Of a stretch of DNA of 64,000 nt, positions 6,727-13,270 are shown piece by piece (position 1 is the first letter of the stretch; each line of letters opens with the position of its first letter). Source of the stretch: Pectobacterium polonicum (lineage in GTDB: Bacteria > Pseudomonadota > Gammaproteobacteria > Enterobacterales > Enterobacteriaceae); assembly GCF_005497185.1 (NCBI RefSeq), contig NZ_RJTN01000020.1, positions 26,552-90,551 on the forward strand, in the 5' to 3' direction. The notes under the pieces were generated by a model. That model saw nothing but the letters and a program-made list of their open reading frames with translations. It ran no database searches and had not been told where the DNA came from. The translations under genes were made by a program, and so were the position numbers.

Positions 6727-6872
6727 TGCAAGCCCTCCGCTAGTTTAGGTTCAACTTCCATACCGCTACCGTGGCAGTACGGGCATTCGTCCACGTCATA
6801 GCCGCCGCCATTGGGCAGTAATCCGCCAACCAATCCATGCCCATTACAGCCCGTGCATTTTTGCTCAACCAT
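6723..6872 (-). CDS. Small DnaJ-type zinc-finger protein (49 aa)
   Basis: Two C-x-x-C-x-G-x-G-type motifs, CTGCNGHG (residues 6-13) and CPYCHGSG (30-37), make a complete DnaJ-like zinc-binding module in a 49-aa protein. The same type of motif appears in Q. It begins at ATG 6872, overlaps the gene before it by 8 nt and the one after it by 4 nt. Confidence 0.6.
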   Translation of the reverse strand: MVEQKCTGCNGHGLVGGLLPNGGGYDVDECPYCHGSGMEVEPKLAEGLQ

Positions 6873-7002
6873 TTTCACTTTCACTCTTCACCCCTTTAAC
6901 TTTTCTCGCGCACAAACTCGCGCCGCCTATTCCTGTTTGTTTATAGTGATTACACTCTTTGCAGGTGCCGTCTGCTCGGCATCCGGGGATTTCGTTAGTC
7001 AT
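6865..7002 (-). CDS. Small cysteine-containing protein (45 aa)
   Basis: The start at ATG 7002 gives a 45-aa protein with four cysteines (CRADGTCKEC and a distal C), possibly a zinc site, and a basic/charged tail. The ATG overlaps the stop region of the preceding 47-aa frame. A longer GTG-initiated version (7053) would overlap that gene heavily and is less likely. Unknown function. Confidence 0.5.
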   Translation of the reverse strand: MTNEIPGCRADGTCKECNHYKQTGIGGASLCARKVKGVKSESENG

Positions 7003-7138
7003 AGTCACCATTCCACGCTTGAGTTGGCGATAATCCAGCGTCAAAATCTTCACGCCACTCGTTTTCGTACATCGGAGCGTAATAGCCCTTGGATTGTGCT
7101 ATTCCGATTAACTCAGCAAACCATTTGTCGAATGTCAC
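6995..7138 (-). CDS. Small protein (47 aa)
   Basis: GTG at 7138 overlaps the upstream stop (GTGA), and GAGGTGA sits at a suitable distance. The 47-aa product is acidic and aromatic (YENEWREDFDAGLSPTQAW). The pattern resembles small proteins found in nin regions, but I cannot name a family. Confidence 0.5.
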   Translation of the reverse strand: MTFDKWFAELIGIAQSKGYYAPMYENEWREDFDAGLSPTQAWNGDYD

Positions 7139-7398
7139 GGTTTCACCTCGTCTCTCATCCGCTCTATTGCGCTAATTGCTGATAACATCCCGATACGCAT
7201 TCTCTCCGATTTTTCCAGCCGTAATTTGTCACGCATAATTGCCAGCGCCGAATTGAATGATTCAATTTTCGCCTCTGCAATGGATTGTCTGCGTGTGGGG
7301 TTTCTTGCTGGCTGGGTGATGATGGATGGTGCGTATTTCGGTTTTCGTTGCCGCTGTTCAGCTATTAGAGCGTCTAATCTTTCGCGCTCATTGTGCAT
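7135..7398 (-). CDS. Basic helical phage protein (87 aa)
   Basis: The start at ATG 7398 with GGAGGAG 6 nt upstream gives an 87-aa, strongly basic, mostly helical protein. A longer open frame exists upstream but lacks a ribosome-binding site and overlaps the replication-accessory gene. Two helices at residues 35-85 are rich in R, E and M. It is located between the replication genes and the nin block. Unknown function. Confidence 0.6.
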   Translation of the reverse strand: MHNERERLDALIAEQRQRKPKYAPSIITQPARNPTRRQSIAEAKIESFNSALAIMRDKLRLEKSERMRIGMLSAISAIERMRDEVKP

Positions 7399-7421
7399 AT
7401 CACTCCTCCTGTTTATTCGGT

Positions 7422-8015
7422 CTAGGCCGCACCTTTGTTTTCGATAAGGAACATCCCGTTGCGGATCTGCCTGGCCTTGGTCACATCGCCCAGCAAAAAA
7501 GGCTTTGGCGTTTCCTGAAATCCAGAGCGAATATTCTGCGCATCGTCCATGCCGATCAGGATGGTTTCGCATTTCTGCACGCCGGTGATCAGCATCGCTC
7601 GGTAGCGTTTCTCAAACTCACGCGCCCGGAACGGCAATTCCTCTTCCGTCACTCCAGCAAACTCAATCCAGCCCCCCATATCAGAAATAACTGCGTGAAT
7701 CGCGGGGTCATCAAACACAACACTGTTGCGGCGTCCGTAGCTGCAAATGGCCTTGTATGCCTTGCTCCATGCCTGTAACGCTCTGCCGTCCTTGTTGCCC
7801 TCGATGTGCCGCAGCAGGTCAGCGGGTTTGGGGAAGAACTGCCCGTTGTCGGTGTCGCGGGTATGCCCCTGAAATGCTCTCTGCACATCCTCGGATGGGT
7901 ACGGCTTCAGGGCGTTCCAGTAAATCCCGATCATCACCTCGGAAATCTCTTTCCCGTATATCTCGCCAATCGCTGCCATCGACTGAGCGAACTTAGGTTT
8001 TTCAGTGTCGTTCAT
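7422..8015 (-). CDS. Replication-region protein, DUF6475-like
   Basis: A 197-aa protein occupies the position of lambda P (helicase loader), directly after O and overlapping it by TGATG. The sequence resembles a conserved phage replication-locus family, DUF6475 as I recall it, with an N-terminal helical region (MAAIGEIYGKEISEVMIGIY) and the segment FFPKPADLLRHIEG. It has no ATPase motifs, so it is not a helicase of the P22 gp12 type. A helicase-loading or primosomal role is inferred only from position. Confidence 0.6.
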   Translation of the reverse strand: MNDTEKPKFAQSMAAIGEIYGKEISEVMIGIYWNALKPYPSEDVQRAFQGHTRDTDNGQFFPKPADLLRHIEGNKDGRALQAWSKAYKAICSYGRRNSVVFDDPAIHAVISDMGGWIEFAGVTEEELPFRAREFEKRYRAMLITGVQKCETILIGMDDAQNIRSGFQETPKPFLLGDVTKARQIRNGMFLIENKGAA

Positions 8016-8953
8016 CAGAATGGTGCTCCGCTGTCTCCCTCTCCTGCCCAGCGCTGGAGACGGTCAAGGTTTCTTGCAGTGGTTGCCGAGTATTTCCCGG
8101 CTGCGATCGCCTTCGCGTGCTCGTTGTCGTCAAGGTCGCGCAGCTTCTCAACCTGAGCGGCGTCACGCAGGATTGTTTCTATGCCGTCATAGCGCCTGTT
8201 GGATGGATTTTTTCCCATTAACCAAGCGTCGTACTTGGCACCAGATATGGCCTTGCAGAGGTCAGCAACGGTGAATCCCTCATCGAGACGGGCGTTGATT
8301 TTCTTCCGGCGCTTCTGGTCGAGTTTTGATGTCGGGTGGTTGTGTTCTGCCTGCCAGTGGCTGAACACGGTTTTGATGGCTTGTGATGCTGGTTGCTCTG
8401 GCGGGCTATCTTCGTCCTGCTCAGGTGGTTTTTTACACACGTCCCCAGCGGGGACTATAGGGGTAATACTGTCTTTATTGTCTTTTGTAATATTGTCTTT
8501 TGTAATATTGTCTTTTGTGTTTGACCGTTTCGGTAAATCGCTTTTTACCGATTCAGGAAAGGTTTTCTTTACCGATTCGGTAAATGTTTTACTGAATCCG
8601 TTAAACTTGGTTTTCCACTCAGAAACGGCCTTGTTCATTCCTACCTGACGCCCTTGCTGTACAAGGACTCCCATCCTGATTAAATCGTTTCTTGCTGTAG
8701 AGCATTTTGTTGCCGCCATCCCTGTTAGGCCTGCGAACTGCTCATTGCCGATCCAGTCCATTTTCTTGTTATAGCCGTAGGTCTTTCTCCATACAGCCAT
8801 AACGATCAGCAGTTGGTGTTGCGTCAGGCCAGATAACATAACGGCCTCAAGCAATTCGTTAGCAGTTCGCGTGTAACCATCTTCGAGATCTGCCACTCTT
8901 TTCTCCTGCCCCGGTTCAGGACCGGGGAATTTGATTACCTCAGCAGTGTTCAT
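8015..8953 (-). CDS. O: Replication initiator, lambda O-like
   Basis: A 312-aa initiator has a winged-helix N-terminal domain of the phage replication protein O family at residues 25-110 (DGYTRTANELLEAVMLSGL, then QHQLLIVMAVWRKTYGYNKK). The middle (about residues 115-175) is low-complexity and encodes the origin: four iterons and a 15-bp tandem repeat translated as NITKD units. The C-terminal domain (residues 195-312) probably contacts the helicase loader. It follows cII after a 28-nt gap and belongs to the PR transcript. Confidence 0.88.
   Translation of the reverse strand: MNTAEVIKFPGPEPGQEKRVADLEDGYTRTANELLEAVMLSGLTQHQLLIVMAVWRKTYGYNKKMDWIGNEQFAGLTGMAATKCSTARNDLIRMGVLVQQGRQVGMNKAVSEWKTKFNGFSKTFTESVKKTFPESVKSDLPKRSNTKDNITKDNITKDNKDSITPIVPAGDVCKKPPEQDEDSPPEQPASQAIKTVFSHWQAEHNHPTSKLDQKRRKKINARLDEGFTVADLCKAISGAKYDAWLMGKNPSNRRYDGIETILRDAAQVEKLRDLDDNEHAKAIAAGKYSATTARNLDRLQRWAGEGDSGAPF
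8477..8605 (-). repeat. Phage replication origin: four iterons plus AT-rich 15-bp repeats
   Basis: Four near-palindromic iterons of about 17 bp (type TTTACCGATTCGGTAAA) occupy 8520-8537, 8544-8560, 8568-8584 and 8588-8605, at a pitch of 20-24 bp. The third is a perfect inverted repeat. Next to them, at 8477-8520, a 15-bp AT-rich unit (ATTGTCTTTTGTAAT) is repeated three times, the third incomplete. Iterons next to an AT-rich stretch inside O reproduce the lambda ori layout: O binds the iterons and opens the AT-rich side. Confidence 0.82.
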
Positions 8954-8981
8954 GTATAATTACCCCTGTGATTTGATCCAG

Positions 8982-9278
8982 TTAAAATTCCATCGTTATC
9001 TGAGAATCCGCGCCTTTGCCCGACGCGGATTTTTTTATTCCAACCGCTTTGTATGCCTCTTGAATTGCATACCCAAGCGGACTACATTCAGCAGCCATTT
9101 TCGCTATGCAAAATATCGTTGCGATGTCCCGCCAGTTCATTCGACTGATTTTTGATTCATGCCATCCCGCCATTTCAGCGAATTTACGGCCTGTCACATG
9201 AGAGACGGTGATGAGTAAATCTGTCTCAGCCCGATCAATCTCGCGCTGTGTTGGTTTGCTGTAGTTTGCGTTGTCCAT
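8982..9278 (-). CDS. cII: CII-like transcriptional activator
   Basis: A 98-aa protein occupies the cII position between nutR/tR1 and O. A helix-turn-helix is visible at about residues 32-52 (RKFAEMAGWHESKISRMN). The C-terminus ends QITMEF, almost the QIQMEF end of lambda CII, which is the FtsH degradation-sensitive tail. CII activates the establishment promoters for cI and int. The start ATG at 9278 is unambiguous. Confidence 0.85.
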   Translation of the reverse strand: MDNANYSKPTQREIDRAETDLLITVSHVTGRKFAEMAGWHESKISRMNWRDIATIFCIAKMAAECSPLGYAIQEAYKAVGIKKSASGKGADSQITMEF

Positions 9279-9308
9279 TAGTTACTATTTTCCTGTTTTA
9301 AATGCATA

Positions 9309-9326
9309 GGCATCCCGTGGGGTGCC
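9309..9326 (-). terminator. tR1-like terminator
   Basis: A 7-bp stem GGCACCC/GGATGCC (one G-T pair) with a CACG loop lies between nutR and cII on the minus strand, without a long T-run. Position and structure fit tR1, the N-controlled terminator upstream of cII. Confidence 0.55.
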
Positions 9327-9338
9327 ACTTTGTTTAGT

Positions 9339-9379
9339 GCTCCACAATGGCAGAGCGAGATCAGCGGGTTTAAAGAGCG
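9339..9379 (-). promoter_or_regulatory. nutR (boxA and boxB)
   Basis: On the minus strand downstream of cro, boxA CGCTCTTTAAAC (9379-9368) is followed after 11 nt by an 18-nt hairpin, GCTCT/GGAGC stem with loop GCCATTGT (9356-9339). The loop is nearly identical to that of nutL at 11944-11951, and spacing is the same. This is the RNA site where N loads on polymerase. Confidence 0.75.
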
Positions 9380-9386
9380 GGTGTTG

Positions 9387-9575
9387 CTATTTCTTGCTGC
9401 TAGGGAATGGCTTAACCTCTTCCCCTTTAACGCTGCCATCATGTTGAATAGTGACGAAAATATTCCGTCCTGCTCTGATGGCTTTACTTATTGCGCACTG
9501 AATCACGCCAAAATCTTTTGCGGCTTTAGCCTGCCCATGGATCTTGGCGTAATCCTCAAGTGTCATTCGATTCAT
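9387..9575 (-). CDS. cro: Cro repressor
   Basis: A 62-aa lambda-type Cro is clear throughout: the pattern [20 protein letters not shown], helix-turn-helix [12 protein letters not shown] (residues 26-37) and the C-terminal [11 protein letters not shown], which is nearly that of lambda Cro. It represses PRM and PR by binding OR3 first. The ribosome-binding site GGGAG precedes ATG 9575. Confidence 0.93.
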   Translation of the reverse strand: MNRMTLEDYAKIHGQAKAAKDFGVIQCAISKAIRAGRNIFVTIQHDGSVKGEEVKPFPSSKK

Positions 9576-9602
9576 AGGTCGCTCCCTGTTAATTACAGAT
9601 AA

Positions 9603-9667
9603 AGAATACTACAGGTAATTATTCATGTAAATATCCTAAGTATTTTTGTTTGATTACCTTTGCTATT
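9603..9667. promoter_or_regulatory. OR operators and PR promoter
   Basis: Three 15-bp operator-like sites with half-sites AATAC and GGTAAT lie at 9605-9619 (OR1), 9630-9644 (OR2) and 9653-9667 (OR3), centres 23-25 bp apart as in lambda. PR on the minus strand reads TTTACA (9631-9626), a 17-nt spacer and TATTCT (9608-9603), embedded in OR1/OR2. cI at 9679 begins directly next to OR3, so PRM must overlap OR3. The PRM -35 and -10 are not strongly defined. Confidence 0.82.
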
Positions 9668-9678
9668 AAAATGTGAGA

Positions 9679-10392
9679 ATGGAAACGAAAAAGACACTGA
9701 CGAGAGAACAGCTTGAAGCGGCAAGAAAGCTAAAAGCTTTGTACCAGTCGAAGAAAAAAGAATTGAACGTCACGCAATACACTATCGCTGACGAGTTGGG
9801 AATATCTCAGGGTGCCGTTGGTCATTATCTTAATGGACGGATCGCGCTCAATGTTCCCATGGCTTCAGGGTTTGCCAGAATCCTTCAGGTTCCAATATCT
9901 GAATTTAGTCCCGAGCTTGCAAGCGATGCGGCATCTTACGCAAGCAGCGTTGATTCAAACGTGTCTTTCCACGGTTTCCACGAACCAAAAGGCGAATATC
10001 CCGTAATAAGCTGGGTAAGTGCTGGTTCGTGGTCTGAGGCTATTGAGCCGTACCACCGCAGGTCTATTGATCGCTGGTATGAAACGACCGTTGATTGCTC
10101 TGATAGCTCGTTCTGGCTGGACGTTAAAGGCGATTCAATGACGTCGCCCGTTGGGTTGAGTATACCTGAAGGCATGGTGATCCTGGTTGACCCAGAAGTG
10201 GAGCCAATTAACGGGAAGCTCGTTATTGCAAAGCTGGATGGTGAGAACGAGGCAACGTTTAAGAAGTATGTTGAAGACGCCGGACACAGGTTCCTAAAGC
10301 CGCTGAATCCTCAGTACCCGCTGATTACGATTAACGGGAACTGCCGGATTATCGGCGTTGTTGTTGACGCGAAGATAGCCAATCTTCCGTAG
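9679..10392 (+). CDS. cI: CI repressor (LexA/lambda type, self-cleaving)
   Basis: A 237-aa lambda-like CI has an N-terminal HTH domain at residues 1-90 (recognition region GISQGAVGHYLNG). The autocleavage site Ala-Gly lies in VSAGSW near residue 110. The catalytic Ser is in GDSMTSP near residue 152 and the catalytic Lys in the IAKLDGE region near 190. RecA-stimulated cleavage would induce the prophage in the SOS response. The start at ATG 9679 is favoured over GTG 9673, and the transcript from PRM would be nearly leaderless, as in lambda. Confidence 0.93.
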   Translation: METKKTLTREQLEAARKLKALYQSKKKELNVTQYTIADELGISQGAVGHYLNGRIALNVPMASGFARILQVPISEFSPELASDAASYASSVDSNVSFHGFHEPKGEYPVISWVSAGSWSEAIEPYHRRSIDRWYETTVDCSDSSFWLDVKGDSMTSPVGLSIPEGMVILVDPEVEPINGKLVIAKLDGENEATFKKYVEDAGHRFLKPLNPQYPLITINGNCRIIGVVVDAKIANLP

Positions 10393-10411
10393 GGCTGATT
10401 TAGCCACTGGC

Positions 10412-10447
10412 GGTGGGTGTGGGTGTGGGTGTGGGTGTGGGTGGGTG
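10412..10447 (+). repeat. GGGTGT tandem repeat, G-quadruplex motif
   Basis: Six GGG runs at 10415, 10421, 10427, 10433, 10439 and 10443 are separated by TGT or T. This satisfies the G3N1-7 rule for an intramolecular G-quadruplex more than once. It lies 20 nt after the cI stop and 10 nt before the -35 of the ParA-like gene, so it would be in the 3' part of a cI transcript reading through. Confidence 0.85.
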
Positions 10448-10454
10448 GATATTT

Positions 10455-10483
10455 TTGTGATGCCATTAACACGAAACTTATAT
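10455..10483 (+). promoter_or_regulatory. Promoter of the ParA-like gene
   Basis: The -35 TTGTGA (10455-10460), 17-nt spacer and -10 TTATAT (10478-10483) lie just upstream of the ATG at 10501, with AAGGA as ribosome-binding site. The gene can therefore be expressed in the lysogen independently of PRM. Confidence 0.55.
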
Positions 10484-10500
10484 AAAATAAAGGAAATATC

Positions 10501-11607
10501 ATGACTGAAATATTAGAGCTGGGGACTTCGCCAATGCCGAAATCAATTTGTTTTTTTAACCATAAGGGTGGTGTAAGCAAAACCACTACTGCTTTTAATA
10601 TTGGTTGGGGGTTAGCGAGTGCCGGCAAGAAAGTCATGATGGTTGACCTTGACTCTCAGTGCAATCTAACTGGAATGGTTTTAGGTTACACGACCGTTAG
10701 TGAAAGCTTGGAAAATTTTTACAGCAGTAGATACAATCTAACAATGGAGTCTATTGTTGATACGTTAATGAATGGCTCATCGGTAGAAGAGTTAGTAAAT
10801 TCTGATTCGGCAAAGCTCTTTGAGTGTCAAAATAAAAATCTTTATCTGCTCCCGGGACACCTTAGCGTCTCAATGCTCGACTCTCAAATTAGTGTTGCTC
10901 TTAAAATTGCTTCTGGCGTTCCCTTGACAAGGAACCTCCCTGGCAACCTGCCTAAAGTTATCAACATGATTGCTGAGAAAAATCAAATAGATTATGTCAT
11001 TTATGACTTAAGCCCAAGCGTCGGCGGCTTGAATGAAATAGCTTTAATGTCTAGTAATTATTTTATTGTACCAGCGACTCCAGACTTTTTTTGTTGGCAA
11101 GCGATTAACTCCCTGTCTGAAACTATTACAGCATGGCATGCTGAGTTAGACTTCTTCAAGAAGACTGCAAAATCGGGAACAGCGATAAATATAACCAATA
11201 AACCTAAATTTATTGGTGCAATCCACCAAAGATATCGCCCACGAAATGGTATGCCTGTAAAATCTTTTGAGCACTGGGTCAATGAGATTCACGGGGCTGT
11301 AAATAATGTTTTAGCTACTTCACTGCATCTTATTGGCTGTTCTGCATCAGAAGATGAAATTCAAAAATCCCTCGATGCTACAGATACCCCGCATTTAAGG
11401 GCTTATGATTTAGCCCAGATTTCCGACTTTAACTCCTTAATTGCTATCAGCCAAAAACTGTCCAAGCCAGTTTTTGCGATTACGGATGAGGACTTGAAGG
11501 GTGATGGTAAAGCAGGAAATGTTTTTGACACAATGAAAAGCAATCGAGACCTTTTCTTCCAACAATTTGAAAGGCTTTGCAGGCGCGTTCTAATGCTTAC
11601 CGCATGA
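10501..11607 (+). CDS. ParA-like ATPase in the rex position
   Basis: A 368-aa P-loop ATPase of the ParA/MinD group has the deviant Walker A HKGGVSKTT at residues 21-29, with signature Lys22 and Lys27, followed by VDLDSQCNLTG (Walker A'/switch I, residues 49-59) and YDLSPSVGG (switch II, residues about 169-177). No ParB partner or parS is adjacent, so plasmid-type partitioning is unlikely. It sits between cI and PL exactly where lambda has rexAB, with its own promoter and terminator. A role in superinfection exclusion or host control is inferred from position only. An internal start at Met12 is possible. Confidence 0.85.
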   Translation: MTEILELGTSPMPKSICFFNHKGGVSKTTTAFNIGWGLASAGKKVMMVDLDSQCNLTGMVLGYTTVSESLENFYSSRYNLTMESIVDTLMNGSSVEELVNSDSAKLFECQNKNLYLLPGHLSVSMLDSQISVALKIASGVPLTRNLPGNLPKVINMIAEKNQIDYVIYDLSPSVGGLNEIALMSSNYFIVPATPDFFCWQAINSLSETITAWHAELDFFKKTAKSGTAINITNKPKFIGAIHQRYRPRNGMPVKSFEHWVNEIHGAVNNVLATSLHLIGCSASEDEIQKSLDATDTPHLRAYDLAQISDFNSLIAISQKLSKPVFAITDEDLKGDGKAGNVFDTMKSNRDLFFQQFERLCRRVLMLTA

Positions 11608-11611
11608 TATA

Positions 11612-11658
11612 CCCCCCCCCCCCACCACTCCCCCACCCGGCCCCGCGCCGGGTTTTTT
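11612..11658 (+). terminator. Strong terminator preceded by a C12 tract
   Basis: CCCGGC/GCCGGG (11636-11641 and 11647-11652) with a 5-nt loop and six T form a strong terminator for the ParA-like gene and the cI transcript. Directly after the stop codon a run of twelve C (11612-11623) and further C-runs make the minus strand G-rich. Confidence 0.88.
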
Positions 11659-11807
11659 GTGCCCTTCCCCCCCATTTCCAGCATTTCGAACTACCAAAAG
11701 ATTTTTGGTAGTTGCCCACTCCTGCACTAAATCACTACTCCTGCACCTTTCCGTAGCTCCTGCATGCCCTCAGATATCCGCCTGAAAAATAAATTCACTT
11801 AAAAATC

Positions 11808-11877
11808 AATACTGTGAATATTTTTATAAAAAATAAATACTGAGAGTATTTACAATAATAAATACCTTGAGTATTCT
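11808..11877 (+). promoter_or_regulatory. OL operators and PL promoter
   Basis: Operators at 11808-11822 (OL3), 11836-11850 (OL2) and 11861-11875 (OL1) read AATAC-TGTGA-ATATT and close variants, matching the OR consensus. PL has -35 TTTACA (11849-11854), a 17-nt spacer and -10 TATTCT (11872-11877), with both hexamers identical to PR. Transcription proceeds toward N, erf, xis and int. About 150 nt on either side have no coding potential. Confidence 0.85.
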
Positions 11878-11914
11878 TACCTCACAGCACGACGCAGCCC
11901 ACCGCCAAGTGCCT

Positions 11915-11957
11915 CGCTCTTTAACATGAATGGGAATTCTCCTGCCAATGTAGGAGA
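11915..11957 (+). promoter_or_regulatory. nutL (boxA and boxB)
   Basis: BoxA CGCTCTTTAACA (11915-11926) is followed after 12 nt by a hairpin TCTCCT/AGGAGA with an 8-nt loop GCCAATGT (11938-11957). Loop sequence and geometry match nutR. The stem-loop length (18-20 nt) is closer to phage 21 boxB than to lambda boxB. The remaining 170 nt to N hold no gene I can support. Confidence 0.78.
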
Positions 11958-12130
11958 CCAAAGTGAATGCTTTGGGATTGAGTGAATACACAGGCTGATG
12001 TGCAGCGGGACGTGGCTGACTCGCAGGGATGGCTCAAGCGAATAAGCAAGCTCGACGCCGCCGAACAAGCGCCCTATGACGGAGATCAGCACCGTCCACT
12101 CAATCACCAAAGCACTCATAGGAGACAGTA

Positions 12131-12391
12131 ATGACAACAATCATCGTTAAGCCAGCTAAAGACAACGCCAAAACACGCCGCTATCGTCAACGTGGTGAGC
12201 TTATGGCAAGGCGCCGGGAACATGCAGCGCTAGCATTCAAAATCAGCAAAGCGTGGGCGAAATTAACTCACGTTGATTTGCCGAAAAGAAGTGAGCCGGA
12301 ATATTCCGGCTCTGTGTGTCTGCCGCAAGTAGCGTTGTTTAACGCAGGGCATCGCGGAAAGCCTAATAACCCGTTTCATGTTCAAAAGTGA
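12131..12391 (+). CDS. N: Early antitermination protein N
   Basis: An 86-aa basic protein has an N-terminal arginine-rich motif NAKTRRYRQRGELMARRRE (residues 12-30), similar to the boxB-binding motifs of P22 and phage 21 N proteins. It is the first gene from PL after nutL and has GGAGACAG before its ATG. It would bind boxB in nutL/nutR and, with NusA, B, E and G, let polymerase pass tL1 and tR1. The C-terminal part is divergent, as is usual for N. Confidence 0.85.
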   Translation: MTTIIVKPAKDNAKTRRYRQRGELMARRREHAALAFKISKAWAKLTHVDLPKRSEPEYSGSVCLPQVALFNAGHRGKPNNPFHVQK

Positions 12392-12398
12392 GAAAGAC

Positions 12399-12641
12399 AT
12401 GAGCAACAAACCAAACTCAGTATTGCTGACAGAAATAAACAACAATGCACACTCGGAAGAGAAGCTAAAAAATCAACGCGGCATGGTGGTTAGTGCAATA
12501 TCAGCATGGTCTCCTGGTGGGGATTGTTACAAAGATTTAAATCGCAGTGCTGAGTATTGCAACGAACAGAAAGAATATTTCGTTGAAGCATTGCGCTTGA
12601 TTGATAAGCACTTGAGAAAGTTTAACCGACAGGCTGCATAG
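12399..12641 (+). CDS. Unknown early phage protein (80 aa)
   Basis: An 80-aa protein starting at ATG 12399 (GAGAAAG upstream) overlaps no other gene and ends within the stem of a terminator. It is helical and charged, with one cysteine pair (GGDCYKDLNRSAEYC). An in-frame ATG at 12378 overlaps N and is less likely. Function not recognised. Position just after N resembles small host-takeover genes of other lambdoids. Confidence 0.6.
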   Translation: MSNKPNSVLLTEINNNAHSEEKLKNQRGMVVSAISAWSPGGDCYKDLNRSAEYCNEQKEYFVEALRLIDKHLRKFNRQAA

Positions 12642-12654
12642 CGCAGCCTTTTTT
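12632..12654 (+). terminator. tL1-like terminator
   Basis: GGCTGC/GCAGCC with a 5-nt loop and six T overlaps the stop codon of the previous gene. It is the first strong terminator downstream of N, thus the expected target of N antitermination on the left transcript. Confidence 0.85.
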
Positions 12655-12685
12655 ATTTACGCACATTTGCAACATCGGGGAAATA

Positions 12686-12793
12686 ATGAGACCAGAAGAG
12701 GTGATCGGATACACATTATATTACGCTGTGATGGGAGTGGCGTTGTTATTGATGCTGCTATTTCTGAGCGCTGTTTTGATGATATTTATTTAA
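12686..12793 (+). CDS. Small membrane protein (35 aa)
   Basis: ATG 12686 follows GGGGA. The 35-aa product has a short polar N-terminus and one long hydrophobic helix (residues 11-35), so it is predicted to span the inner membrane once. Such small early membrane proteins can affect the host envelope or superinfection, but there is no specific evidence here. Confidence 0.5.
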   Translation: MRPEEVIGYTLYYAVMGVALLLMLLFLSAVLMIFI

Positions 12794-12849
12794 TAGCCTA
12801 ATGCCTACATCGTGGGCATTGTGAAATTAACCAAATACAGGAAGCCACG

Positions 12850-13011
12850 ATGAACGATAATATCTGTGGCGGCGTTATCGTGTGCCGCCCATTCGACGCA
12901 ATTAAATCAATACAACACTCTCGCACAAATATATTAACGAGCGATGATTTTAAACCGAGAACGCTCGTTGACATGATTATTCGGTTTTTGAATCGGAGAT
13001 TGCAGCCGTGA
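12850..13011 (+). CDS. Unknown early phage protein (53 aa)
   Basis: A 53-aa frame starts at ATG 12850 after AGGA and ends in TGA overlapping the GTG of the next gene. It has two cysteines near the start and a basic C-terminal helix (DMIIRFLNRRLQP). Translational coupling supports it being real. Not recognised. Confidence 0.5.
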   Translation: MNDNICGGVIVCRPFDAIKSIQHSRTNILTSDDFKPRTLVDMIIRFLNRRLQP

Positions 13012-13262
13012 AAATGGAAAACCCACTCAGATATCCAGCATCAAGGCGCGTCGGAATTTCATTTCATGGTCTGTATATCACAATGGCGAAACAGTGCAGA
13101 GAAAATGGATGGCATGCTGAATCAGCAAATTATCTACATCAAGCATCAATGCAGAGAAAAAACATTGCCATTCTGCACTCAAAAACAAACGAATCAGAGT
13201 GTTCAGAAATCCACAGCGACGAGCCTATTACATGGGATGAGTTCGCTGGTAATCACATGTGA
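13008..13262 (+). CDS. Unknown early phage protein (84 aa)
   Basis: An 84-aa protein probably starts at GTG 13008 (GGAG 9 nt upstream, GTGA overlap). ATG 13014 is the alternative. The N-terminal half is basic and aromatic (RYPASRRVGISFHGLYITMA) and the C-terminal tail acidic. It directly precedes the recombination gene erf, where P22 carries abc genes, but no similarity to Abc1 or Abc2 can be claimed. Confidence 0.6.
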   Translation: MKMENPLRYPASRRVGISFHGLYITMAKQCRENGWHAESANYLHQASMQRKNIAILHSKTNESECSEIHSDEPITWDEFAGNHM

Positions 13263-13270
13263 GGTGAGTT

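Noticed and set aside
8477..8605. CRISPR-like array
   Set aside because: Repeats are short, imperfect, without unique 30-nt spacers, and lie inside O. They are origin iterons and AT-rich repeats.
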